A DNA stretch of 56,961 bases. Origin: an uncultured bacterium (GTDB taxonomy: Bacteria; Bacillota; Clostridia; Lachnospirales; Lachnospiraceae). Made by a program: the position numbers and the translations under genes. The DNA is taken from positions 1 to 56,961 of the forward strand of contig CANSLJ010000026.1 in assembly GCA_947647735.1 (NCBI GenBank), given 5' to 3'. The notes below the pieces were generated by a model that was given only the letters and a program-made list of their open reading frames with translations, ran no database searches and was not told the origin of the DNA. This document shows, one piece after another, positions 17,938-26,571 of the stretch; the first letter of the stretch is position 1; each line of letters begins with the position of its first letter.

Positions 17938-18654
17938 ATGATAAATACATATACTGTTATCGATCTGGAGACGACGGGACTCAGCGCAAAACTGGATAAG
18001 ATCATAGAAATAGGCGCAGTAAGATTCGTGGATGGAAAAGAGAGTGAAGTGTTTTCCACTTATGTAAATCCGGGAGTGAAACTGCCGGAGAGGATTGTGG
18101 AGCTGACGGGAATCACGGATGCGGATGTAGAAAACGCGCCGGATATGGAAGAAATCCTGGATGGACTGGAAGCATTTTTGGGCGGAGAAGTTCTGGTGGG
18201 ACATAATCTGCTGTTTGATTATTCCTTTTTAAAGAGAGCTTTTTCCTTCAGGAAAAGGCCCTTTGAAAAAACCGGGATAGATACGCTGCGGATAGCCCGT
18301 ACCTGTCTTCCCCAGGCGGAGCGGAAAGGGTTGGGAGATCTGTGCGGGTTTTACAATATCCCGATCATAGCGCACAGGGCCGTGGGGGATGCCAGGGCCA
18401 CCGGGCTTTTGTATCAGAGGCTGTTGCAGGAATTCGGGGAAAAGGAAGAGTTGAAAGGCTGTTTCGAGCCGAAGATCCTGAACTGTCAGGTGAAAAAAGA
18501 CAGCCCTGCGACGCCGCCGCAGAAGGGGCTGTTGTATAAACTGCATGTGCAATACGGGATCATACCGGATTATAACGTGGAAAAGCTGACAAAATCGGAG
18601 GCAAGCCGCCATATCGACAGGATCTTAAGTGAGCAGAAAGCGGTCAGGGGTTAG
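17938..18654 (+). CDS. DEDDh 3'-5' exonuclease (DNA polymerase III epsilon-like)
   Basis: A 238-residue exonuclease. The three Exo motifs are complete: DLETTG near residue 8 (Asp and Glu), GHNLLFDYSF near 92, and HRAVGDA near 148 with the His and last Asp. The family removes nucleotides from 3' ends with two metal ions, as the proofreading subunit of DNA polymerase III or as stand-alone nucleases. The C-terminal 65 residues lack a known domain and are basic. It follows the radical SAM gene by 43 bases and converges on the next gene with a 3-base gap. A stand-alone repair or RNA-trimming nuclease is more likely than a replicative subunit. Confidence 0.9.
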   Translation: MINTYTVIDLETTGLSAKLDKIIEIGAVRFVDGKESEVFSTYVNPGVKLPERIVELTGITDADVENAPDMEEILDGLEAFLGGEVLVGHNLLFDYSFLKRAFSFRKRPFEKTGIDTLRIARTCLPQAERKGLGDLCGFYNIPIIAHRAVGDARATGLLYQRLLQEFGEKEELKGCFEPKILNCQVKKDSPATPPQKGLLYKLHVQYGIIPDYNVEKLTKSEASRHIDRILSEQKAVRG

Positions 18655-18657
18655 GCG

Positions 18658-19314
18658 TTAAGCGGGATCTGACTCTTTTTCTGCCTCTTCGAGCATGGCG
18701 AGGATCCTTTCTTTTGAGAGGGAACGAATGGTTTCCGCCTTCTTTTTCAGGCCCGGAATTTTATCCTGCTCCCCGTATTCCAGATAGAGTTTTACCAGTT
18801 TTTCATAGGATGCGGCAATATCGGAACCGATGGATACCGCGTAGGCAAGTACCTTTTTCGCCGCCTGTTTTCTTTCTTCTTCCGGACAGAGCTGTGCGCC
18901 TTCTCCCCAGTTTTGCAGCAGGATATCGGCCCAGTTCTGCAGCAGGGTGATCAGATCCTCAAAGTTTTGATCATATTCAGAGAGAAGATTGATGTTCGGC
19001 GCGCCATAAGTAAGTTTTAAATCGGTATTGGAATATCCCGCGAAATTGACGATCTTCTTTTCGGAGAGATCCCGAAGGCGGTTATGGTATTCTTCAATTT
19101 CCGGCAGCTCTGTGAGGACGTCCATAGGCAGTTCATTTAGAGGTACAGCGACATAATCCAGATTTTCCAGCGATTTCCGTCTGGTGGAATCTGCCATCCG
19201 CTCCCGCTCCCAGAAGTTGTCCACATATTTTTTTTCTGTTTTGATCCTCTTTTTCATGGAAAAGGAGAACAGAAAGCCGAAAACGATAAAACTTGCAAAA
19301 AAAGGGTATTTCAT
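18658..19314 (-). CDS. Conserved hypothetical single-span membrane protein
   Basis: A 218-residue protein with one N-terminal hydrophobic segment (residues 3-19) followed by a basic stretch and a helical soluble domain, so it is probably anchored with the domain in the cytoplasm. I recall related proteins in other Lachnospiraceae but know no function. Helix-rich segments at about 120-215 (LLQNWADILLQNWGEG; ELVKLYLEYGEQ-like) suggest a TPR-like or bundle fold, and the end is Glu/Lys-rich. No ribosome binding site close to consensus is visible on the minus strand. The gene stands alone, converging with the exonuclease gene. Confidence 0.75.
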   Translation of the reverse strand: MKYPFFASFIVFGFLFSFSMKKRIKTEKKYVDNFWERERMADSTRRKSLENLDYVAVPLNELPMDVLTELPEIEEYHNRLRDLSEKKIVNFAGYSNTDLKLTYGAPNINLLSEYDQNFEDLITLLQNWADILLQNWGEGAQLCPEEERKQAAKKVLAYAVSIGSDIAASYEKLVKLYLEYGEQDKIPGLKKKAETIRSLSKERILAMLEEAEKESDPA

Positions 19315-19372
19315 ATATAATTATCCCAAATATGCGGGAATCCTTTCGTAGATTTTTATGTGGAGGTTGTTT

Positions 19373-19474
19373 ATGTTTAATAAAAATAAGAAATCTGTTC
19401 GTATCATATCAAGTGTCATCATCGTGCTGCTGGTGCTTGCGATGCTGGCATCGGTATTTTTGTATCTGCTATAA
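19373..19474 (+). CDS. 33-residue single-span membrane peptide
   Basis: A short frame with a strong TGGAGG ribosome binding site about 7 bases before its ATG. It encodes a basic start (FNKNKKSVR) and then one uninterrupted hydrophobic span to the end (IIVLLVLAMLASVFLYLL). This pattern is that of a genuine small membrane protein rather than chance. The gene lies 58 bases beyond the divergent hypothetical membrane gene. Function unknown; small proteins of this kind often bind larger membrane complexes. Confidence 0.6.
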   Translation: MFNKNKKSVRIISSVIIVLLVLAMLASVFLYLL

Positions 19475-19627
19475 TACGGATTATCCGGGGCCTGCCCGCG
19501 ATAGCGATACCGAGTTTGTGAGGCAAATCTCGCAATGTGAGTCTGCTCACTATAGTATAAAGGGTATTCAGCGAAAAAATCAATAATAATTAAGAAAATA
19601 GCAATACAACTTTATGAATATTATCTA

Positions 19628-19656
19628 TTGGAAGAGGGTAAGTCTTATTATAGAAT
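19628..19656 (+). promoter_or_regulatory. Candidate SigA-type promoter for the vanW operon
   Basis: TTGGAA (19628-19633) and TAGAAT (19651-19656) are 17 bases apart. Transcription would start near 19663, ahead of both candidate start codons of the VanW-domain gene. The spacing is ideal; the hexamers match the consensus in 4 to 5 positions each. Confidence 0.45.
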
Positions 19657-19709
19657 AAGATAAGAATAACTAATTGGTTCAGAAAGTTTACGAAGAAGCG
19701 GTGATCATA

Positions 19710-21236
19710 ATGCAGAAGTGGTGGAAAAAGGTTTTAACAGCAGCAGTTTGTTCTGTATGCTTTGTCAGTGTTGGGCTGAATGTACAGGCGGCCGGAAAAG
19801 AGAGTAAAATTGAAACTGGTGTAACAGTGGGAAATATTGATGTATCAGGAATGAGTATTTCTGAGGCGGAAAGTGCGGTGGAAGCTTTTGTGGACTCCCT
19901 GCGGAATGTACCGATCACGCTTAGGCTGGAGGGTGGACAGGATACTGTCGGAACAGCAGGAGAACTCGGAATTACATGGGAAAATGACGGAGCGCTGGAA
20001 GAAGCTGCGATGCTTGGAAAACGCGGTAATATTGTACAGCGTTATAAAGCGCTTGCAGATCTGAAAAAAGATGGACAAAATTATCCGCTGCGAATCTCTT
20101 TTCAGGGGGATGTGCTTGACAGCATTCTAAATTCTCTCGGTGAAACTTATGATCAGGAAGCGGTGGAGGCTTCTTTGACGAAGACGGAGAGTGGTTTTCA
20201 GATTGCGGATGGACAGACTGGTCATGTGTTGGATGTAGAAAAATCCAAAGAGGCTATTTTGAATTATTTGCAGACCAGTTGGGATTATGGCAATGCATCC
20301 ATTGATTTGGTGGTAACAGTGGATGAACCGAAGGGGAATACAGAGACGCTGAATAAAGTAAAGGATGTACTGGGGACATGTACCACAGGGTATAAGTCAT
20401 CTGGTCCTTCCCGTGTCACGAATATCAAGACAGGATGCGGGCATATAAACGGCATTACTCTCTACCCCGGTGAACAGTGCTCCGTTCTGGATCTGATTAC
20501 ACCGTTTTCGGTAGATAACGGATACGAATTGGCAGGTTCTTATCTGAATGGGCAGGTCGTGAACAGTTTGGGGGGTGGAATCTGCCAGGTGTCAACAACG
20601 CTGTATAAAGCTGTGCTGGCGGCAGAGCTACAGGTTGATGAGAGAAGTAACCACTCGATGATCGTCACTTATGTAAAGCCGTCCGAAGATGCGGCAATTT
20701 CAGAATCCGGTGGAAAGGATTTTAAATTTACAAACAATAAGGAATATCCAATCTATATAGAGGGGACCACTTCCGCTGATAAGACAATCACCTTTACGAT
20801 TTACGGTGTGGAAGACCGGCCTTCCAACAGAAAGGTAGAATATATCAGTGAGGTGCTGGAAACCAATGTGCCTCCAACAGAAAAGATTATACCAACGGGT
20901 GATCCGGTAGGCTATGTGAATGTGCAATCGGTTCATGTGGGTTACAAAGCACAGTTATGGAAAGTTGTGACAGAAGACGGTGTGGAGGTTAGCAGAGAGC
21001 AAGTAAATAGTAGTTCCTATGCAGCAGTTCCCCGTACAGCCAGTGTGGGTACAGCCACAGCGGACCCTAATGCAGCAGCCCAGATTCAGGCTGCCATCGC
21101 CACAGGCAGTATTGATTATGTAAAATCAGTGGCAGGAGCGCTTGCGGCACAGCAAGCCGCCGCTGCGGCAGGACAGCCGGTCGGTGGTGAGATAGGCGTT
21201 ACGGAAGATAATGGAACAGGTGCAACAGATGGTTGA
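19710..21236 (+). CDS. VanW family secreted protein with YoaR-like domain
   Basis: A 508-residue exported protein: signal peptide at residues 1-28 (ending LNVQA-AG), a YoaR-like putative peptidoglycan-binding domain (about 35-190), and a VanW domain with the hallmark GGGICQVSTTLY (about 290). A G5-like beta region follows (about 350-420), then a tail rich in Ala and Gln. VanW proteins occur in vancomycin gene clusters and widely in Clostridia; their activity is unknown, probably cell-wall related. I prefer the ATG at 19710; a TTG at 19674 is an alternative. The next gene overlaps its end by up to 26 bases. Confidence 0.88.
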   Translation: MQKWWKKVLTAAVCSVCFVSVGLNVQAAGKESKIETGVTVGNIDVSGMSISEAESAVEAFVDSLRNVPITLRLEGGQDTVGTAGELGITWENDGALEEAAMLGKRGNIVQRYKALADLKKDGQNYPLRISFQGDVLDSILNSLGETYDQEAVEASLTKTESGFQIADGQTGHVLDVEKSKEAILNYLQTSWDYGNASIDLVVTVDEPKGNTETLNKVKDVLGTCTTGYKSSGPSRVTNIKTGCGHINGITLYPGEQCSVLDLITPFSVDNGYELAGSYLNGQVVNSLGGGICQVSTTLYKAVLAAELQVDERSNHSMIVTYVKPSEDAAISESGGKDFKFTNNKEYPIYIEGTTSADKTITFTIYGVEDRPSNRKVEYISEVLETNVPPTEKIIPTGDPVGYVNVQSVHVGYKAQLWKVVTEDGVEVSREQVNSSSYAAVPRTASVGTATADPNAAAQIQAAIATGSIDYVKSVAGALAAQQAAAAAGQPVGGEIGVTEDNGTGATDG

Positions 21237-21939
21237 TATAGTATCGAAGAAGGGCCTGACAGCAGAAAATAGTCATGCCCTTTTTGTGAATCTTGATGGC
21301 TGGAATGAGATATCTGAAAAAGAAAAGCGGAAACAGTTAGGTGATATGGATGTTGTTATGACAGGATTTGCAGGGCTGAAGGGTTCTGTGATTTTGGCAT
21401 ACGAAAAATATGATGTATTATCCGGCAGGTATCCTGTTTCTTTTTTAGATGAGGTCAAAAAACAGCAAGAGCTTTCCTGGCAGATACCGGAGGCCGCACC
21501 GGCCGGAGAGTCCGACGACTGCAGTACATATTCTTTTTCGATAGAGGGTATTACAGGGATGTACCTTCTCTCGGAGGGAGGCGTTTTTGCGGGACTCTGG
21601 GATATGGGGAAACTGGCAGGTGTCGGACTGAAAATCTATTGCAAAAATATACCGATCAAGCAAGAGACGATAGAGATCTGTAATTTTTTTGATGTAAATC
21701 CGTATCAGATGTTTTCAGAAGGGAGCTGCCTGCTGCTTACCCCGAGTGGTTACAGATTAAAAAAACGACTTCACGAGCAGGGAATCTTTTCCGAGGTGAT
21801 TGGATTTACGACGGAAAATAATGATCGAATTATCATAAATGGTGAGGAGCAGAGGTATCTTGAGAAACACTATAAAGATGCGCTTGCGTTGGTGATGGAA
21901 AAAGATAAAGTTCCGCAGGATATAGAAACGGAATTTTAA
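21211..21939 (+). CDS. AIR synthase-related/HypE-like protein
   Basis: A 242-residue protein whose second half matches the AIR-synthase C-terminal domain: LLSEGGVFAGLWDMGK, the IPIKQETIEICNFFDVNPYQ segment and SEGSCLLLTP. In HypE and PurM this domain forms the ATP-binding dimer. The N-terminal ATP-binding half is short and poorly conserved, so a full HypE-type dehydration activity is uncertain. No hydrogenase genes are nearby. The start overlaps the VanW gene; an ATG at 21229 is an alternative. The coupling to VanW, Lrp and aminotransferase genes suggests a common transcript, not a clear pathway. Confidence 0.75.
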   Translation: MEQVQQMVDIVSKKGLTAENSHALFVNLDGWNEISEKEKRKQLGDMDVVMTGFAGLKGSVILAYEKYDVLSGRYPVSFLDEVKKQQELSWQIPEAAPAGESDDCSTYSFSIEGITGMYLLSEGGVFAGLWDMGKLAGVGLKIYCKNIPIKQETIEICNFFDVNPYQMFSEGSCLLLTPSGYRLKKRLHEQGIFSEVIGFTTENNDRIIINGEEQRYLEKHYKDALALVMEKDKVPQDIETEF

Positions 21940-21993
21940 TCACAGAAAAAAATAGAAGGCATGTTATAAAATAGTAAAAAGAAAGGAACGGAC

Positions 21994-22476
21994 ATGAGAG
22001 AACAATTATTAAGAATCATTGAAAAAAACAGCCGTATCGATTTAAAGGAGCTGGCCGTTATTCTGGGTGTGGAAGAGGCGGATATCATCGAGGAACTGCA
22101 GAAATGTGAGCAGGAGGGCGTGATTTGCGGTTATCACACGATGATCGACTGGGACAAGGTAGGCGTGGAAAAAGTATCTGCATTGATCGAGGTGCGCGTG
22201 ACGCCACAACGTGGACAAGGGTTTGATAAGATCGCAGAGCGTATTTATAAATATCCGGAGGTAAATGCAGTTTATTTGATTTCTGGAGGATATGATTTGC
22301 TGGTATCTTTGGAGGGAAAAACGTTGCGCGAAGTTTCTGCCTTCGTGTCTGATAAGTTGTCCACGCTGGATACCGTGATCAGCACCGCAACACATTTTAT
22401 TCTGAAAAAATACAAGGACCATGGAACAATTCTGGAAAAGAAATATGAAGATACAAGAGAGAAGGTGACACCGTGA
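21994..22476 (+). CDS. Lrp/AsnC family transcriptional regulator
   Basis: A 160-residue protein with an N-terminal winged helix (residues 1-55; RIDLKELAVILGVEEADI) and a C-terminal RAM/AsnC ligand-binding domain (about 62-145; VNAVYLISGGYDLLVSLEG). Such regulators form octamers and usually sense amino acids. AAAGGAA precedes the ATG. Its stop overlaps the GTG start of the aminotransferase gene (GTGA), so the two are coupled. It probably senses an amino acid handled by that enzyme. Confidence 0.93.
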   Translation: MREQLLRIIEKNSRIDLKELAVILGVEEADIIEELQKCEQEGVICGYHTMIDWDKVGVEKVSALIEVRVTPQRGQGFDKIAERIYKYPEVNAVYLISGGYDLLVSLEGKTLREVSAFVSDKLSTLDTVISTATHFILKKYKDHGTILEKKYEDTREKVTP

Positions 22477-23645
22477 GAAATCCTTTAGCTGATAAAGTGG
22501 TGGATATCCCATTTTCGGGAATCCGTAAGTTTTTTGATATTGTAAGTGAAATGCCGGATGCTATTTCATTGGGGGTAGGAGAACCAGACTTTGATACACC
22601 CTGGCATATTCGGGATGAAGGGATTTATTCCCTTGAAAAGGGGCGTACTTTTTATACGTCTAATGCAGGCTTGAAAGAATTAAAAATGGAAGTAGCCAAC
22701 TATTTAAAGCGGAAACAGGGGTTGGAGTATGACTTCCAGAAAGAGATACTGATCACGGTGGGGGGCTCCGAGGCGATTGACATTGGCATGCGTGTCATGT
22801 TGAATCCGGGGGAGGAGGTGTTGATTCCCCAGCCCAGCTATGTTTCCTATGAACCCTGCGTAACGCTGGCGGGCGGTGTTCCTGTTATTATCAATTTAAA
22901 ACAGGAAAATGAATTCCGATTAACAGCACAGGAACTGTTAGATGCGATCACAGACAAGACGAAAATCCTGGTGCTGCCTTTCCCGAACAATCCAACAGGT
23001 GCCATTTTAGAGGAAAAGGATCTGCAGGAGATTGCGAGAGTCTGCATTGAGAAAGATATTTTTGTGATGTCCGACGAGATCTATGCTGAGCTGACCTATA
23101 AAGAAAAACATATCTCTATTGCGCAGATGCCGGGTATGCAGGAGAGAACGATACTGATCAACGGCTTTTCCAAAGCTTATGCGATGACGGGTTGGCGTCT
23201 TGGTTATGCATGCGGGCCTGCCGATATCATTGAACAGATGTTGAAAGTGCATCAGTATGCGATCATGTGTGCACCGACTACCAGCCAGTATGCGGCGGTG
23301 GAAGCGCTAAAGAACGGGGATGAGGATGTTCGCGAGATGCGTGAAGCATATAATCAGCGCAGACGCTATCTGGTACATGCTTTCCGGGAGATGGGGTTGG
23401 ATTGCTTTGAACCATTTGGAGCTTTTTATATCTTCCCGTCGATTCAGGAATTCGGTATGAGCAGCGATGACTTTGCTACCAGGCTCCTGATGGAAGAGAA
23501 AGTGGCAGTAGTGCCGGGAACGGCATTTGGAGCGTGTGGAGAAGGTTTTCTTCGGATATCCTATGCGTATTCACTGGAAAATCTGAAAATAGCAATAGGG
23601 CGGATTCAGAATTTTGTGGAGCGATTGCGGAAAGAGAAGCAGTAG
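22473..23645 (+). CDS. Class I/II pyridoxal-phosphate aminotransferase
   Basis: A 390-residue fold-type I aminotransferase. The Schiff-base lysine is K234 in NGFSKAYAMTGWRLGY; PNNPTGA (about 171-177) and SDEIYAELTY (about 200-209) are the other cofactor and substrate motifs. It transfers an amino group between an amino acid and a 2-oxo acid, and aspartate or aromatic specificity is likely but not decidable. It starts with GTG overlapping the Lrp stop, with AAGGTG before it. TrmL follows after 3 bases. Confidence 0.93.
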   Translation: MRNPLADKVVDIPFSGIRKFFDIVSEMPDAISLGVGEPDFDTPWHIRDEGIYSLEKGRTFYTSNAGLKELKMEVANYLKRKQGLEYDFQKEILITVGGSEAIDIGMRVMLNPGEEVLIPQPSYVSYEPCVTLAGGVPVIINLKQENEFRLTAQELLDAITDKTKILVLPFPNNPTGAILEEKDLQEIARVCIEKDIFVMSDEIYAELTYKEKHISIAQMPGMQERTILINGFSKAYAMTGWRLGYACGPADIIEQMLKVHQYAIMCAPTTSQYAAVEALKNGDEDVREMREAYNQRRRYLVHAFREMGLDCFEPFGAFYIFPSIQEFGMSSDDFATRLLMEEKVAVVPGTAFGACGEGFLRISYAYSLENLKIAIGRIQNFVERLRKEKQ

Positions 23646-23648
23646 AGG

Positions 23649-24143
23649 ATGCACATTATTTTACACCAGCCGGAGATACCGGCCAATACTGGAAATATCG
23701 GCAGAACCTGCGTTGCAACCGGCAGCAGCCTGCATTTGATTGAGCCGTTAGGCTTTCGGCTGGATGAAAAGTCTATTAAGCGAGCCGGGATGGATTATTG
23801 GAATAATCTTGATGTGATGAGGTATATTAACTATCAGGAATTTCAGGAAAAACATCCTGGTGCGAAAATATGGTTTGCCACCACAAAGGCGAAAAATGTC
23901 TATACGGAAGTAACTTTTGGTATGGATGATTATATTATGTTTGGTAAGGAGAGCGGGGGGATTCCGGAGGAGATTCTTGCGGATCATGGGGAGAGCTGCA
24001 TCAGAATTCCAATGTTGGATGAGATCCGGTCTCTAAACCTTTCTAATTCTGTGGCTATTGTGCTGTATGAGGCATTAAGACAGAATGGATTCAATGGAAT
24101 GCAGCGAGAGGGGACGCTGCATCGGTTACAGTGGAAAGAATAG
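23649..24143 (+). CDS. trmL: tRNA (cytidine(34)-2'-O)-methyltransferase
   Basis: A 164-residue SPOUT methyltransferase with the trefoil-knot motifs: N-terminal HQPEIPANTGNIGRTC, GKESGGIPEEIL and the C-terminal SLNLSNSVAIVLYEALRQ. TrmL methylates the 2'-hydroxyl of the wobble base of leucine tRNAs with S-adenosylmethionine. Length is normal for the family. AGAGG precedes the ATG, 3 bases after the aminotransferase stop. Confidence 0.94.
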   Translation: MHIILHQPEIPANTGNIGRTCVATGSSLHLIEPLGFRLDEKSIKRAGMDYWNNLDVMRYINYQEFQEKHPGAKIWFATTKAKNVYTEVTFGMDDYIMFGKESGGIPEEILADHGESCIRIPMLDEIRSLNLSNSVAIVLYEALRQNGFNGMQREGTLHRLQWKE

Positions 24144-24188
24144 ATATGACAGGGGTGTCAGGAAAAGTGTAAGAGGAAAAGAGCAAGG

Positions 24189-25172
24189 ATGAAAAGAAAT
24201 TATTTGGCTGCGAGGCTGCAGAATAAGTATTTGGGATTGGGGAATGGCCGGGACAGCCTGACGGGTATATGGAATGAACGATGTGTAAAGATGCGGGTTA
24301 TCGAAAAGATGCATGAAAATGGATCACTATTTCTCTGTGATATCGATCATTTGAGAAAGATCAACGAACGGTTCGGGCATTTGGAAGGGGATGAATGCCT
24401 GAAACGTACAGTGCAAATTCTGGGTTATATGACAGAAAAAGAGGATATTTTGGGTCGGATCGGTGGGGATGAGTTTGTAATCTTTATGCCTGGATGTAAA
24501 AGCCAAGAGGCAGCAGAAGAAAAAGAAAAACGCATCGAAAACCGTTTTCTTTCTGAGAAGAGAAAGGACGAAAATGAGGTAAACTTTTCGGTGACAGTGG
24601 CGCATACACTGCGGAGAGAGGGCGATACGTGGCAGTCCATGTTGGCCAGAGCCAGGAAGGAATTTTGCGAGAAAAAGGCAAGAGGCATTTCGGGGGGGTA
24701 TTCATGGAAACCGGATAATTATCGGAAGGATATAAAGCGGATTCGGGAAGATCTGACAGAGCAGATCAATAAGCCGGGAGCCTACTGTCAGGATTATAAG
24801 ACATTTCAGTCAGTCTATCGCTTCCTGGAAAGAGGGATTGTGAGGAGCGGTCAGAAGGCATGTGTGATTTTATTTTCTATGGTGGATGAGAAAGGGAAAA
24901 TTTTACCGCCACGGGAGAAAGATGCCTTAATGAAACGATTGGGGGAGGATATCTGTAGTGAGCTTCGTATCGGTGATATCTATACCCAATATAGCAGCAG
25001 CCAATATCTTGTATTGGTTATTGATACAACGGAGAAGATAGCAGATACCATTGCTGATCGGATCAATGAAAAATTTCAGGAAAATGTAGAAAAAAGTAGT
25101 TTGCTGATCCACTACTGTTATGCGCTGCGTCCGGTGAGAATGCCGGAGTTGTTAAAAGGAAGTGAGGCGTGA
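24189..25172 (+). CDS. GGDEF protein with a second, degenerate GGDEF-like domain
   Basis: A 327-residue soluble protein. The first domain (about 20-165) is a canonical diguanylate cyclase: DSLTG near 22, the metal site DID and GHLEGDE, and an intact GGDEF at 92-96. The product-inhibition site, RxxD in most cyclases, reads EKED, so feedback by c-di-GMP is probably absent. The second domain (about 190-315) has the same fold signature but SSSQY in place of GGDEF (YTQYSSSQYLVLV), so it should be inactive. No membrane segment is present. The stop overlaps the GTG start of the BTAD gene, whose product carries the same degenerate domain. Confidence 0.85.
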   Translation: MKRNYLAARLQNKYLGLGNGRDSLTGIWNERCVKMRVIEKMHENGSLFLCDIDHLRKINERFGHLEGDECLKRTVQILGYMTEKEDILGRIGGDEFVIFMPGCKSQEAAEEKEKRIENRFLSEKRKDENEVNFSVTVAHTLRREGDTWQSMLARARKEFCEKKARGISGGYSWKPDNYRKDIKRIREDLTEQINKPGAYCQDYKTFQSVYRFLERGIVRSGQKACVILFSMVDEKGKILPPREKDALMKRLGEDICSELRIGDIYTQYSSSQYLVLVIDTTEKIADTIADRINEKFQENVEKSSLLIHYCYALRPVRMPELLKGSEA

Positions 25173-26350
25173 GCGCTGCGAAATTGTCTGTCTGCCTTTT
25201 CGGAGGATTTTCTGCGACCTATGGAGATGTGGTCCTTTCTTTTGGCAAACAGACAAATGCTAAATTCAGACAGCTTTTTCAGATATTAATGACAAGACCG
25301 GGGGAGGATTTCAGTAAGCAGACCATTGCCCAAAACATTTATGAATCAGGCGAGGTGGAAGATCCCAATGCAAGTCTCAATAACACTATTTTTCGTCTCA
25401 GAAAATATCTGGAGGAATCCCCTCTGCCGGCAGGAATATATCTGACGGTTGGGGATGGAGTGATTCGCTTTGACGGACCAGTGAAAGTGAAGTCAGATGC
25501 CTGGGAGCTTGAGAAGCTGTCAAAAGAATTTAAGAAGGAAACGGATGATGGGAGGAAGCGCGAATTATGCGTGCGTGCCTGCGAACTTTATCAGGGAGAA
25601 TTTTTGCCCCAACTCTCCAATGAACCCTGGGTAATACAGAAAAATCATTACTATCAAAAACGTTACTTTGCCATGTTGTATTACTTGTTGGAATGCTTGA
25701 AGAAAGAGGGCGACTATGCAGAGATTGAAAGGCTGTCCTGCAATGCAATGAAGCTGAGTGGCAGCAGTGAATGGTTGATATGGCAGATAGAGAGTTTGAA
25801 TCTTCAGGGACGTTATCAGGATGCGCTGCAGGTTTATCAGAATGCAGAGGAGGGCTTGCAGGAAAGGAGGCAATCTCCGTCTAAAGAGCAGGTGGAACAT
25901 CTTCGGAAAGCCGGAAGAAGGCTGCAGAAACCGGAAGGCGGCATAGAAGGAATCTATCAATACCTGCAGGAGGAAGTTCTGCCCCGAGGTGCTTACTGTC
26001 ATACGTTGCCCGGATTTATAGATACCTATCGGCTTCTAAAACGCTTGGAGAGCAGAACGTCCATGTCTCACCTGCTGATCTTATGTACGATACAGAGCGC
26101 AGATGGCCGTTTTCTGGATCAGAAAAAAAGTTCTGGAAAACTGGAAGGAAAATTACAAACGGTTTTTGAACAACAACTGCGTATGGGTGATATTTATACA
26201 AGGTACGGGAGCAATCAATATTTGCTGTTGTGTGTGGGTGCTGAGGAGAGAAATCTTTCGGAAATTATTATGCGTATCGATACTGATTTTCAAAAAAGCT
26301 GTCATGGGCGGTATGTGATTCGGTATCGGGTTATGGATAGCAAGGGATAG
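25169..26350 (+). CDS. BTAD-domain transcriptional activator with degenerate GGDEF-like C-terminus
   Basis: A 393-residue regulator: an OmpR/SARP-like winged helix at about 1-95 (ASLNNTIFRLRKYLE is the recognition region), a bacterial transcriptional activation domain of TPR-like helices at about 105-250, and a C-terminal domain at about 265-385. The last domain aligns with the second domain of the GGDEF protein upstream (GAYC, GDIYT.Y.S.QYLLL) and has GSNQY where GGDEF would be. It starts with GTG after AAAGGAAGTGAGG. A terminator follows at 26366, and then the surface-structure operon, which is its likely target. Confidence 0.85.
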   Translation: MSAAKLSVCLFGGFSATYGDVVLSFGKQTNAKFRQLFQILMTRPGEDFSKQTIAQNIYESGEVEDPNASLNNTIFRLRKYLEESPLPAGIYLTVGDGVIRFDGPVKVKSDAWELEKLSKEFKKETDDGRKRELCVRACELYQGEFLPQLSNEPWVIQKNHYYQKRYFAMLYYLLECLKKEGDYAEIERLSCNAMKLSGSSEWLIWQIESLNLQGRYQDALQVYQNAEEGLQERRQSPSKEQVEHLRKAGRRLQKPEGGIEGIYQYLQEEVLPRGAYCHTLPGFIDTYRLLKRLESRTSMSHLLILCTIQSADGRFLDQKKSSGKLEGKLQTVFEQQLRMGDIYTRYGSNQYLLLCVGAEERNLSEIIMRIDTDFQKSCHGRYVIRYRVMDSKG

Positions 26351-26365
26351 AAAATTTTTTAAGTG

Positions 26366-26414
26366 GAGCTATTGTAAAGGCAGATAACATTCTGTCTTTA
26401 CAATAGCTCTTTTT
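26366..26414 (+). terminator. Strong intrinsic terminator after the BTAD gene
   Basis: GAGCTATTGTAAAG (26366-26379) pairs with CTTTACAATAGCTC (26396-26409) to give a long stem with a 16-base loop that itself holds CAGA/TCTG. A T-run begins at once. It separates the regulatory genes from the adhesin operon. Confidence 0.85.
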
Positions 26415-26535
26415 GCTTGCAAATAACGCCAAAAAATAGGTCTGTGAAAGAGTTTGCGAAAGAGGCACTGCGATAAAATAAAGATGTATCTTTAAACTTG
26501 GGAATTTTGCGGGATACCGCATATTGATAAAAAAT

Positions 26536-26551
26536 GCGAGGGAGACCTCGC
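26536..26551 (+). promoter_or_regulatory. Leader hairpin before the giant adhesin gene
   Basis: GCGAGG-GAGA-CCTCGC is a perfect six-pair stem with a GNRA-like GAGA tetraloop, ending 4 bases before the GGAAGGA ribosome binding site. It could modulate translation of the 9.3-kb gene or be a protein-binding site. Confidence 0.5.
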
Positions 26552-26571
26552 CGGGAAGGAGTGTTTCTATC

